NCBI GenBank assembly: GCA_021811315.1
Contig: JAJZPF010000032.1
Span: forward strand, 1 to 34,021
Origin: a bacterium
Lineage (GTDB): Bacteria > Elusimicrobiota > Elusimicrobia > Elusimicrobiales > UBA9959
DNA: 34,021 nucleotides
Reading direction: 5' to 3'
Shown here: positions 25,346-33,902 of the stretch, piece by piece
Layout of the letters: each line of letters begins with the position of its first letter
How positions within the stretch are numbered: the stretch's first letter is position 1
The notes under the pieces: model-generated
The model's database searches: none
Told to the model about the DNA's origin: nothing
Seen by the model: the letters and a program-made list of their open reading frames with translations, nothing else
Translations under genes and position numbers: made by a program

Positions 25346-26434
25346 CTAGATCGCCCTGGCGCGCCGCAGGCCCCACAGAGAGACCAGCGCGAAAAACGCG
25401 GCCGGCCCCAGGCCGGCGACGAACGGCGGCAGCAGCTCGGCATTGCCGGCTTCCTGAACCATTATCACTACCGCCCAGAAGAAAAAGCCGAGGCCGATGG
25501 CCAGCCCGAAGCTGAAATACCGGTTGTTCTTACGCGCGAGCAGGACCATGGCGGCGCCTATCAGGGCCATGGCGGGGTTGGCCAGCGGCGCGGCGAGCTT
25601 CACCCACAGCAGCGTGCGCTCCGCCGCGGCGGGGGCGCCCACCGCCTCCAGGCGGCGCAGCCGGTCGAACACCTGGGAAGTCGAGACGCCGTCCGGAACG
25701 AGTTTTTCGAGCACCAGGTTTTCCGGCCGCACCGAGATAGCCGACTGGTAGCTCGCGAAACGCTTGACGGAGGGCTTCTGGTCGCCGTCGTACTGGATCG
25801 TGACCCCGTCCAGGAAAGTCCACTGGCCCGTGTCCGGCCGCCAGTCGGCGGAGTCGGCGTTTATCTCCAGCGAAAGGCGCCCGGCCTTGTAAATATTGGC
25901 GATGACCCTCTCCATGGTTTTTCGGCGCCCGTCGAAAATGTGGGCCGTCACGAAAACCTCGTCGCCGGCGGAAAAAGACACGTCTTTCCTAACCAGCCGC
26001 TGCCAGTCGTCGCGGCCGCGCATCCTGCCCTCGAAAAGGTATTCCGCGCGCATGTAGAGGTCAGGCGCGGCGGTTTCCTGCAGGACGAGCTGGCCGAACC
26101 CGGCCAGCAGGGCGCAGGCCAGCAGCGGCTTGAGCATATCGAAAGGCCGCCAGCCTCCGGCGAGGCCGGCTTTCCATTCGCCCTTCGACATCATGCCCCC
26201 TAAAGTGAACAGCACGGCCAGCAAGGTCGCCAGCGGAGTCATCTTGACCATGAAATACGGCGCCTGGTAAAGGATATACCTGAAGAAAAGCCCGGCTCCC
26301 GCGCCGCTTTTTATGAAAAAATTGAGTTTGTCGAAAAGGCTGCCGAAGATCAGCAGCAAACAGAAAACGCCCAGCCCGAAGCCGAAGGGGCCCCAGAAAC
26401 TGCGCGCGATGTACCTGTAGAATATTTTACCCAT
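25346..26434 (-). CDS. lptG: LptG-type permease of the LPS export system
   Basis: This 362-residue protein belongs to the YjgP/YjgQ family: three N-terminal membrane helices (about 12-32, 55-78, 98-118), a periplasmic beta-jellyroll of about 120 residues, and three C-terminal helices. With LptF and the LptB ATPase it lifts LPS from the inner membrane to the periplasmic bridge. It follows the lptF gene with a 4-base gap on the same strand, the usual pairing. The two paralogues are distinguished only by order and weak similarity, so the F/G assignment is tentative. No LptB gene is in this window. It ends in the bidirectional terminator shared with tkt. Confidence 0.85.
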   Translation of the reverse strand: MGKIFYRYIARSFWGPFGFGLGVFCLLLIFGSLFDKLNFFIKSGAGAGLFFRYILYQAPYFMVKMTPLATLLAVLFTLGGMMSKGEWKAGLAGGWRPFDMLKPLLACALLAGFGQLVLQETAAPDLYMRAEYLFEGRMRGRDDWQRLVRKDVSFSAGDEVFVTAHIFDGRRKTMERVIANIYKAGRLSLEINADSADWRPDTGQWTFLDGVTIQYDGDQKPSVKRFASYQSAISVRPENLVLEKLVPDGVSTSQVFDRLRRLEAVGAPAAAERTLLWVKLAAPLANPAMALIGAAMVLLARKNNRYFSFGLAIGLGFFFWAVVIMVQEAGNAELLPPFVAGLGPAAFFALVSLWGLRRARAI

Positions 26435-26438
26435 TAAA

Positions 26439-27554
26439 TTATTTAGCGTAGAGCTTTTGCTTCCACAGCCAGAGGCCGGCGCCGCCGGTCAGCAGCGCGG
26501 GAGCGAAGATAGCCCAGGGGAAAAGCCCCTCGTATTTGCGGGAAAGCACCATGCCGCTTATGGTGAGGCCGTAGTAAAAGAAAATTATCAGCAGGCTCAG
26601 CCCGAAACCGGCCGAGCGGCCGCGCTTGTCCAGCGCCACTCCCAGCGGCGCCCCCACAAGGAAGAACATCAGCGGCGCCAGCGCAAGCGCGAAGCGGGAC
26701 GCTATCTCGATGCGGTACTTGGCCGCGATGTCCGGGTCGGCGACCCCTGCCTTCAGCGTGGCCAGCAGCCCCCAGGTGGAGATCTCCCTCTGGTTCAGCT
26801 TACGCCCGGCGGCGTTCTCTGAAAAGAACGGAAGCAGGGTCTTGTAGGAAGCGAACCTCCCGTAAAGGAGTTTCTCCTGGTTTTTGCAGTCGGTCTGGCT
26901 GAGCTGGCCGTTCAGAAGCTCCAACTCCAGGCCGCTTTCATCCACCATCCTGTAGCGGCCCAAGGCGGCGTTTATCTTATTGACGAAAGCCGGAGTTTGG
27001 TCATCTTTGTTTATGCGCCTGACCAGCTTTACACCCCGCATCTCCCCGCTCAGCGAGTTGACTTCCGCGGCGTAAAGCACCCAGTCGGAGATATTCTGAA
27101 AAGTGCGCGGCTTCAGCTCTATCTTCGTGACCCTGTTGAGCATCGAGATAGTGTAGTCGGTGGAGCGCTGGAAGGCCACGGGCCCGAGCCAGTTGTTCAC
27201 CGCCACGAGCAGCAGGGAGGCCAGCAGCGCCGAGTAGAAAACGAAAGAAAAGATCTCATAGAAAGAGAAACCGCCGGCGCGCAGGGCTATTATTTCCCCG
27301 TCCTGCGACATAGCGCCCAGGCTCAGCAGCATGGCCAGCAGGAAGGCGAGCGGCAAAGACATCCCGACGATGTTCGGCAGCAGGTAAAGCATGCTCTTGG
27401 CGAGGAAGTAGAAAGAAAAGCCGGAGAGGACCCCCTGGTTTATCACCTGCACGAAGTTGAGCATGACCAGCAGCGAGATGAAGACAAAAAGGGAAAGCCC
27501 AAGGAATTTTGCGAACACCCTTAAGATGTAAAGACGGGCTATAGGCACAGGCAT
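26439..27554 (-). CDS. lptF: LptF-type permease of the LPS export system
   Basis: This 371-residue YjgP/YjgQ-family protein begins PIARLYILRVFAKFLGLSLFVFISLLVMLNF, the typical first helix preceded by a basic amphipathic segment. Two more helices (about 48-75, 100-122), a soluble periplasmic domain and three C-terminal helices follow. It would partner LptG and LptB in LPS transport. It is the first gene of the lptF-lptG pair and is divergent from the giant SprA-like gene; the shared 111-base intergenic space likely holds both promoters. A TATAAT on the minus strand at 27571-27566 lies 11 bases before the ATG, implying a leader of only about 5 bases, and no Shine-Dalgarno site is seen. Confidence 0.87.
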   Translation of the reverse strand: MPVPIARLYILRVFAKFLGLSLFVFISLLVMLNFVQVINQGVLSGFSFYFLAKSMLYLLPNIVGMSLPLAFLLAMLLSLGAMSQDGEIIALRAGGFSFYEIFSFVFYSALLASLLLVAVNNWLGPVAFQRSTDYTISMLNRVTKIELKPRTFQNISDWVLYAAEVNSLSGEMRGVKLVRRINKDDQTPAFVNKINAALGRYRMVDESGLELELLNGQLSQTDCKNQEKLLYGRFASYKTLLPFFSENAAGRKLNQREISTWGLLATLKAGVADPDIAAKYRIEIASRFALALAPLMFFLVGAPLGVALDKRGRSAGFGLSLLIIFFYYGLTISGMVLSRKYEGLFPWAIFAPALLTGGAGLWLWKQKLYAK

Positions 27555-27565
27555 TTATTTATTCT

Positions 27566-27571
27566 ATTATA
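27566..27571 (-). promoter_or_regulatory. -10 box for lptF
   Basis: Minus-strand TATAAT (27571-27566) is followed by an A/T-only stretch and the lptF ATG at 27554. Standard spacing puts the start near 27559, so the leader would be about 5 bases. The -35 position is AGATTT, a poor match. Confidence 0.4.
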
Positions 27572-27615
27572 TATCGACGGCGCCGTGGAAATCTTTAGCG
27601 GCGGCCGCTGTTTTT

Positions 27616-27639
27616 GCCTGCCCGGAAAACCGGGCCGGC
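27616..27639 (+). repeat. Hairpin upstream of the SprA-like gene
   Basis: GCCTGCCCGG and CCGGGCCGGC pair around an AAAA loop as a 10-base stem with one mismatch. It lies 26 bases before the GTG start of the SprA-like gene and in the lptF/sprA divergent space. It has T's only on the 5' side of the plus strand, so it is not a plus-strand terminator; a 5' UTR or operator-like role is possible. Confidence 0.4.
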
Positions 27640-27665
27640 TTTGCGGCTTTATACTTGATATACAC

Positions 27666-30600
27666 GTGAAAGGGACTGCAAAAATAATTTTATTCCTCGC
27701 GGCGCTAGCCTGCGCCGCCCCTTTGCGCGCGGCCGACTTCGACGCGCCCGCCCCCCCCGCCGGCCGCTTCCTGCTGCTGGAAAGAAAAGACCCGGGGAAG
27801 ATCCTGGGGGACACGGAGCTTTCCACCGCCGCCGAAAGCGGGGCCGCCGGCGGGATCTCTGAAGACATGCCTTTTTCCTACAGCGAAGACTCCTGGAACT
27901 CCGCGCGCGAGGCCGTGGAGACGGGCCGCTTCCGCCGCGAGGAGCTGGCCCCCCTGCCCTCCACCGCCACCTACTCGGAAGAGCCCGCCGCCCCCGAACA
28001 GCAGGTGGAGTTCCGCGAATCCGGGACCAGCCTCTCCGTGACCGGCCGCAAGGTCATCGCCGTCAGCTACAGCGGCAAGAAATTCCTTAACGAGCAGACC
28101 ACCGCCACCAGGGCGCGCAGCCTCAGCCTGTTCGAGATCACCCAGCAGATGCAGGTCCGGATGCAGGGCAAGGTCGGCCAGAAGATCACGGTCAACGTGG
28201 ACTACGACGACACGAAGCTGGACAAGCAGGACATCTCCGTCGTCTACCAGGGCGACCCCAACGAAGTGGTGCAGAACGTCTCCTTCGGCGACATCGACCT
28301 GTCGCTGCCGGCCACGGAATTCGTCTCCTACAACAAGCAGCTGTTCGGCATCAGGGCCGACCTGAAGACCAGCCGCCTCAAGATGACCTTCGTGGGCTCG
28401 CGCACCAAGGGTCTTACCAAGACCAGGCAGTTCACCGGCAATACGCAGTCCCAGGGCGTGGACATCCTCGACACCAATTACCTGCGCCGCAAATATTACG
28501 ACGTCTCCTTCGGCAACACTTCGCGCCTGCCCATCAAGTCCGGCACCGAACGCGTCTACATAGACCAGCAGACCCTGGCCCAGGTGGACGGGGTCACCGT
28601 TTTCGCCATGACCGGCAAGGACATGGCCGTCCAGACCTCCTCCTATACCGGCCGCTTCACGCTCCTGAGCCCCGGCATAGACTACGTGATGGACTATTCG
28701 AAGGGCCTGGTGACCTTTAACCGCACGCTCAACCCGCAGGAAGTGGTGATAATAGACTACCAGAACGCCGGCGGGACTTTCCTCTCCCAGAACGGCTCGA
28801 CCTCTTCCATAACCGCCGACGCCCTGGCCGGGGAGATCTTCCCGGCGATAATAAAAACCCCCAGCGATATCGCCCTTTCCTCGGATACGGCCCTCGCCGC
28901 GCTCCAGGTCTCGCATAAGCGCGAGCTGAAAACCTATTATTCCATCGGGCAGTCCAATATCGTGCGCGACAACGGCAGCGGGAGTTTCACGCTGAAAGTG
29001 CAGGACCTTAACCGCACCGAAGTCCTGCCCACCGTCACGAAGCCGATGCCGAAGTATCCCGACACTATCGAGGTGGATTTCGAGCAGGGCATCTTCAAGC
29101 TGCAAAAACCTTTCCCTTCGGAGACGGATCCAAACGTGGAGGACCCGCAGATCTACTCGGCCGCGCCGAGCTCGAAGCGCGTGATCCGCGTGGAATATTC
29201 CTTCAGGTTCAAGACCTTCCTGCTTGAGCCCAGCATCGTGCTGCAGTCAGAGGTGGTGCGCGTGGACGGCAAGAAGCTGGGCCGCAACGAGGAATACTTC
29301 ATAGACTACGACTCCGGCTTCATCACTTTCTATTACCCGGAGCGGGTGGGCCAGGACTCCAAGATAGAGATCGTCTACGAGGTCTCCCCCTTCGGCGGGG
29401 TGGGCAACCAGTCCCTGGTCGGCGGCCGCGTCTCCTACGACTTCGGGAACCATTTCTCCGTCGGCTCCACGCTGCTCTACCAGGGCGGGATAAAGTCCAA
29501 CACCGTCCCGAACATCACCGACCTCACGAACAGCATGATGGTCTACGAAGGCGACGCCCAGCTTAAGGGCCTGAACCTGCTGGGCCTGAGGACCTCCCTC
29601 GGGGCCGAGGCCGCGCAGAGCCGCCTTAACCCCAACCTGAACGACTTCGCCCTGATAGACAATATGGAAGGGGTAAAGCAGGAAGATTCCCCGTCGATGG
29701 ACAAGAATTTCTGGTTCATAGCGGCCAACCCGACGCAGGGCCCCGCCGACCCCCTGTCGCTGGACTGGTATAACGAGAACGTGAAGGCCCGCGACATAAA
29801 CCCCGCCTCCTCCTCCGAAGGCTCGCAGCAGGTCCTGGCCTTCAAATACGATTTCAACGTCTCCACCGAGGTGTCCATAGTTTACCCGCTTTCCCCCACC
29901 GGGCTGGATTTCTCGCAGAAGAACGTGCTTGAGCTGGTGATCTCCGGCCCCAGCGACGGCCCGGAGTTCAACATCCACCTCGGCCAGATAACCGAGGACG
30001 CGGACAACAGCGGCGGGCAGAACTTCTCCTGCGCTTCCGGCCTGGTTCTCAGCCACTCCCCGAAAAGCGAGGACCTCAACTGCGACGAGCAGGTTTCCAG
30101 CGCCGAGGATATCGGCTGGCTTTACGCCCCCGCCGGCGCGAGCTCCATGCGCTACGGGGCCGCCAACGGCCGCCTCGATTCCGAAGACCTTAACAAGAAC
30201 GGCCGCCTCGACGCGCAGGACTTTACCGGAGGCAGCTTCGGCTACGTGAACGGCTCCAAGTTCATAGACACCGGCGATTCGAACATCCTGAAGAACCGCG
30301 TCGATTTCACCGACGGGAAATGGCACACCCTGTACAAGCCGCTGGCGATCACCTCCACCGACACCTATAAATGGAACGCCGTAAAACAGGTGCGCATCTC
30401 CCTGCGGAGGGGGCTCGGGGCCGCTTCCGGGATCATTAAGATCGCGCGCATTTCCGCCGTCGGCAATACCTGGACCGTGCAGTCCAGCACCAATACCGGC
30501 TCCATGCAGGCCATCGGCGTGAACAACCTGGACAATCCCGGCTATACGCCCATCCACGAGGCGGGCGGAGACGCGACGGCTGTCTATAACGACCTCTACG

Positions 30601-33026
30601 GTTCCGCTTCCGCGCAGAAGCAGAAGAGCAATTCCAGCTCGCTCACGGAGCAGTCCCTGGCGCTGAACTACGACAGCATCGATTCCACCTCCACGGTCTA
30701 CGTCTACCGTAAATTCACCACGGCCATCGATATTTCCCAGCACGGGAAAGTCCGCTTCCTGGTCAGGGGGCCGAACAATGACGGCTCGGTCACGGACCCC
30801 AACGCCGCCGGGTCCAGCTTCTTCATACAGGCCGGCGATATAAACAATTACTTCAAGGCCTCGGTGCCGCTGAACTTCGCCGGCTGGAAACTTATCACCA
30901 TAGCCCAGGAAGACATAACCGGGGACAAGATCCCGGACATCTGGGCCCAGTCAAACTCCGGGGTCGAGATTTCCTCCCGCGGAACCCCCAGCCTCCAGCA
31001 GGTCCCCCAGTTCATCATAGGCGTCGAGGCCAAGGACGGCAATTCCCATACCGGCGTGGTTTACTTCAACGAGCTGCACGTGGCCGCGCCGCTCACGCGC
31101 ATAGGCAATGCCCGCAAGGTGGAAGGCTCCTTCGAGATCCCCGGCTGGCTCAGCTTCGGCGGCAAGCACCGCTTCATGGACCGCAGCTTCCAGACCCCGG
31201 TCACCGCCATCGCGAACCAGGACAACGAGCAGCAGACCGGCTACCTCAATATCACCCGGATGGCCTTCTTCCCGGTGAACGTCACGGCGGCCCGCCAGAT
31301 AACCGTGACGCCCAATACCCTGGTGACCGGGTCGAACAACCTGGTAAATTCCCTGCAGCAGGGGCGCGTGAAGAAATTCGACGGGACGGCCTCCGGCAAC
31401 CTCAGTATCGGGTCGCTGCCCAAGCTCGGGCTCAACTATTCGAAGGGCGTTATCGCCTACAGCCTGCTCAGCCGCAAGGACGACAGGGACCTTTACGCGG
31501 CGAACCTGGCCTACTCGGTGCCGGGCGCCGTGCCGGTGCTGCCGCGCTCCATCAACCTGAACTATTCGCTGGGCAGCAACAAGGTCGACTACGACGCCGG
31601 CCGCCTGGTGGCGACTGGCGGCCTGTTCGAGACCAAAGAGCGCACCGACGTCTACGGAGCCAAGCTCACCTTTATCCCCTGGAACGGCTCCTCCTTCAAC
31701 CCGGGCTACTCGCTGCAGACCGCCAGGGAGGAGCGCGCGCCGCTTTCCGACCCGCTCAAATCGGAGCGCTATAACAAGTCCATGCAGCAGACCGTGGACC
31801 TGAACTCCAACCTGCTGATAGCGCGCTGGCTGAACCCGTCGGCGAACTACTCCGTCACCACCATGGAGAGCAACAACCTCAATATCACCACCGTCACGGT
31901 GGCGCAGTCCTCCGCGGTCTTCAATACCGGCAGCATCAAGAGCGTGAACCGCACCGCGCAGGGCGGAGTGAGCCTCACCCTCAACCTTAACGACCTCGTC
32001 CCCCGCAACCGCCTCCTGCGCTCCATGGTGCTTTCCTCCAACTACCAGATCCAGGACGGAGACTCCTGGACCAACGTCGAGAAGGAATACAATACCCGGT
32101 CGCGCCTCTGGCTGAGGGATTCCATGCGGCCCGCCAGCCCCTTCGCGCTGCGCAATTCCGTCACGCTGCGCGACACGATAAGCTCCACGCAGCGCTGGCA
32201 GCCGTTCGAGGGGTACAGTTTCAAGGGCTCGGCGGCGCCGCTCAACACGCTTTCGCTGACCAATAATTTCAGCAACTCGGTGCAGCGCTCCGAAGTGACC
32301 GGGACCATTTCGAAAAGCGTGAACCGCACCTTCCCGGACATGATACTGTCCCTCTCGCAGCTGGAAACCCTGGTGCGGGCCCGCCGCTGGGCGCAGAGCG
32401 CCACCATAAACCTTAAGTATTCCCGCAACACCAACGAGGTAAAGGCGGTTTCGCTCGACACCTCCGGTACCTACGGGACCGACCTGCGGTTCAAGCTCCT
32501 CAACAAGATCGATACCGCCGCCAGCTACAATCTGCGCCTCACCGACAAGAAGGACCTGCGCGTGAACCAGCTCACCCAGGTCACCCGGCACGACGACGCC
32601 ACGCTGCAGGGGACTTTCGACTACAAGAAATTCCGCTTCACGCCGAAAGTGGATTATTCTTCCGACAAGACCAAGGCCGCGCTCGGCGTGATAACGGCCA
32701 ATACCAGGACGATAACGCCGAGCGTGCTGATCAAGTCCGACTTCCAGCTGCCGAAAGGCCTGAAGCTCCCTTTCATGAAGAAGGCCATACTTTTCACCAA
32801 CCGGATAGTCTGGACGACGACGCTCAGCTACGCGCTCAAGTCCTCGCCCATCACCATCGCGGACAATAACAGGCTCTTCTCGCTCAACTCCAGCGCGGAC
32901 TATGAGGCGGCGAAGAACCTGCGCCTGACTTTTAACGCCGGGCTCCAGCGCTTCTGGCATAAGTACCTGAAGCAGGAAGAATATCTTTCCTACCAGGCGG
33001 GCAGCACGCTTACTTTCCAGTTCTAA
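27666..33026 (+). CDS. sprA: Giant SprA-like outer-membrane beta-barrel protein
   Basis: This 1786-residue protein has a signal peptide (after the start, KGTAKIILFLAALACAAPLRA) and resembles SprA, the giant translocon barrel of the type IX secretion system in Bacteroidota. Marks include YSGKKFLNEQTT, SLSLFEITQQMQVRMQGKVG with repeated beta motifs, and RVYIDQQTLAQVDG...GIDYVMDYSKGLVTFN. The chain ends with phenylalanine in TLTFQF, as expected of barrels. An insert at about 803-852 carries two Ca-binding-like loops: DLNCDEQV (from Asp 803) and the canonical DLNKNGRLDAQD (from Asp 841). It is shorter than Bacteroidota SprA (about 2400 residues). The GTG at 27666 is chosen because it begins the signal peptide; the frame extends to 27585 but the added 27 residues are not signal-like. 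No other type IX gene is in the window. Confidence 0.8.
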   Translation: MKGTAKIILFLAALACAAPLRAADFDAPAPPAGRFLLLERKDPGKILGDTELSTAAESGAAGGISEDMPFSYSEDSWNSAREAVETGRFRREELAPLPSTATYSEEPAAPEQQVEFRESGTSLSVTGRKVIAVSYSGKKFLNEQTTATRARSLSLFEITQQMQVRMQGKVGQKITVNVDYDDTKLDKQDISVVYQGDPNEVVQNVSFGDIDLSLPATEFVSYNKQLFGIRADLKTSRLKMTFVGSRTKGLTKTRQFTGNTQSQGVDILDTNYLRRKYYDVSFGNTSRLPIKSGTERVYIDQQTLAQVDGVTVFAMTGKDMAVQTSSYTGRFTLLSPGIDYVMDYSKGLVTFNRTLNPQEVVIIDYQNAGGTFLSQNGSTSSITADALAGEIFPAIIKTPSDIALSSDTALAALQVSHKRELKTYYSIGQSNIVRDNGSGSFTLKVQDLNRTEVLPTVTKPMPKYPDTIEVDFEQGIFKLQKPFPSETDPNVEDPQIYSAAPSSKRVIRVEYSFRFKTFLLEPSIVLQSEVVRVDGKKLGRNEEYFIDYDSGFITFYYPERVGQDSKIEIVYEVSPFGGVGNQSLVGGRVSYDFGNHFSVGSTLLYQGGIKSNTVPNITDLTNSMMVYEGDAQLKGLNLLGLRTSLGAEAAQSRLNPNLNDFALIDNMEGVKQEDSPSMDKNFWFIAANPTQGPADPLSLDWYNENVKARDINPASSSEGSQQVLAFKYDFNVSTEVSIVYPLSPTGLDFSQKNVLELVISGPSDGPEFNIHLGQITEDADNSGGQNFSCASGLVLSHSPKSEDLNCDEQVSSAEDIGWLYAPAGASSMRYGAANGRLDSEDLNKNGRLDAQDFTGGSFGYVNGSKFIDTGDSNILKNRVDFTDGKWHTLYKPLAITSTDTYKWNAVKQVRISLRRGLGAASGIIKIARISAVGNTWTVQSSTNTGSMQAIGVNNLDNPGYTPIHEAGGDATAVYNDLYGSASAQKQKSNSSSLTEQSLALNYDSIDSTSTVYVYRKFTTAIDISQHGKVRFLVRGPNNDGSVTDPNAAGSSFFIQAGDINNYFKASVPLNFAGWKLITIAQEDITGDKIPDIWAQSNSGVEISSRGTPSLQQVPQFIIGVEAKDGNSHTGVVYFNELHVAAPLTRIGNARKVEGSFEIPGWLSFGGKHRFMDRSFQTPVTAIANQDNEQQTGYLNITRMAFFPVNVTAARQITVTPNTLVTGSNNLVNSLQQGRVKKFDGTASGNLSIGSLPKLGLNYSKGVIAYSLLSRKDDRDLYAANLAYSVPGAVPVLPRSINLNYSLGSNKVDYDAGRLVATGGLFETKERTDVYGAKLTFIPWNGSSFNPGYSLQTAREERAPLSDPLKSERYNKSMQQTVDLNSNLLIARWLNPSANYSVTTMESNNLNITTVTVAQSSAVFNTGSIKSVNRTAQGGVSLTLNLNDLVPRNRLLRSMVLSSNYQIQDGDSWTNVEKEYNTRSRLWLRDSMRPASPFALRNSVTLRDTISSTQRWQPFEGYSFKGSAAPLNTLSLTNNFSNSVQRSEVTGTISKSVNRTFPDMILSLSQLETLVRARRWAQSATINLKYSRNTNEVKAVSLDTSGTYGTDLRFKLLNKIDTAASYNLRLTDKKDLRVNQLTQVTRHDDATLQGTFDYKKFRFTPKVDYSSDKTKAALGVITANTRTITPSVLIKSDFQLPKGLKLPFMKKAILFTNRIVWTTTLSYALKSSPITIADNNRLFSLNSSADYEAAKNLRLTFNAGLQRFWHKYLKQEEYLSYQAGSTLTFQF

Positions 33027-33027
33027 G

Positions 33028-33110
33028 CGATCGAGGGTCCGGAATCGGGAGTCAAGGGCCGAGCGTAGCGAGACTGTGCTTGTCGGGAGTCGAGGGTCGG
33101 GGGTCGGGGG
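33028..33110 (+). repeat. TCGGGAGTC-type short repeats before comF
   Basis: The 88-base gap after the SprA-like gene is built of degenerate units: the motif TCGGGAGTC occurs at about 33047 and again at about 33083, each followed by a AAGGG or GAGGG continuation, and then GGGTCGGGGG units run to 33110. The same unit occurs near pfk (15617-15625). It ends at the comF ribosome-binding site. Origin and role are unclear. Confidence 0.5.
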
Positions 33111-33114
33111 AAGA

Positions 33115-33843
33115 ATGAAACCTGGAATTATAAAGGCCGGGAAGTGGCTTTTGAACGCGCTGCTGCCGCGGACCTGCGCGCATTGCGGGCTGGACCTGCA
33201 TTACCTTGAGCCCAAGCCGCTCTGCCCCGGCTGCGCCGCCCTGCTTGAACCGCTGCCGGAGCTTCGCTGCGAAGCCTGCGGGCTGCCCCTGGACGACGGC
33301 GGCCGGGCCTGCCGGGACTGCCGCGGCGGGGCCCCGCGTTCGCTGGCCCTGGCCCGCTCGGCTTTCGTCTTCAACCCCCAGCTGCGCTCCCTGGTCCACA
33401 CTTTCAAATACAGGGCGCGCGAAGACCTGGCCGGCTTCCTGGCCGCCGAGATGGCCGCCGCCTTTACCGGCTTCCCCGAACTTGCTCCCTATAATTTTTC
33501 CGTCGCGGTCCCGCTGCACCCGGCCAAGCGCAGGGAGCGCGGCTTCAACCAGGCCGAGCTCCTGGCCTCCGCCCTCGCGGCCCGCTGCAACCTGTTCCAC
33601 CTGGAAGACGCCGCTGCCAGGACCAGGAACACCCCGAGCCAGACCGCCCTCTCCAAAGAAAAAAGAAAAGCCAACATCTCCGGCGCCTTCGCCGTCGCCA
33701 AACCCGAGCTCGTAAAAGGCCGCAACATCCTGCTCGTAGACGACGTAGCCACCACCCTGGCCACCCTGGACGAACTCGCCTCCGAGCTAAAAAAAGCCGG
33801 CGCCCGCTCCGTCGCCGCCTACACCCTCGCCCGCGAACCTTAA
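33115..33843 (+). CDS. comF: ComF-family phosphoribosyltransferase-like protein
   Basis: This 242-residue protein has the ComF layout: an N-terminal zinc-binding region with CxxC pairs (Cys 21/24, 37/40, 52/55, 66/69) and a type I phosphoribosyltransferase domain ending in the PRPP loop LLVDDVATTLAT (about 206-217), with the usual Gly after the Thr pair replaced by Leu. The family is named for competence in Bacillus and Haemophilus, where it helps in uptake of single-stranded DNA, but many bacteria without known competence have it. The ATG at 33115 is preferred to 33076 because the upstream part is repeat DNA and a GGGGGAAG purine run precedes the ATG. It follows the SprA-like gene by 88 bases. 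Confidence 0.88.
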   Translation: MKPGIIKAGKWLLNALLPRTCAHCGLDLHYLEPKPLCPGCAALLEPLPELRCEACGLPLDDGGRACRDCRGGAPRSLALARSAFVFNPQLRSLVHTFKYRAREDLAGFLAAEMAAAFTGFPELAPYNFSVAVPLHPAKRRERGFNQAELLASALAARCNLFHLEDAAARTRNTPSQTALSKEKRKANISGAFAVAKPELVKGRNILLVDDVATTLATLDELASELKKAGARSVAAYTLAREP

Positions 33844-33902
33844 CTATCGGAGCGAACCTACCCCAGGTAATAATTAAATAGCATAAAGTCTGCTGGCGGC
33901 CT

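Noticed and set aside
27705..29105. Minus-strand open frame of 466 codons opposite the start of the SprA-like gene
   Set aside because: Low-complexity translation with no motifs; a composition shadow.
30951..32960. Long minus-strand open frame (669 codons) opposite the SprA-like gene
   Set aside because: It has Arg/Gly/Val-rich composition with no motifs and lies antisense to a gene with clear signal peptide and barrel features; high GC gives long shadow frames.
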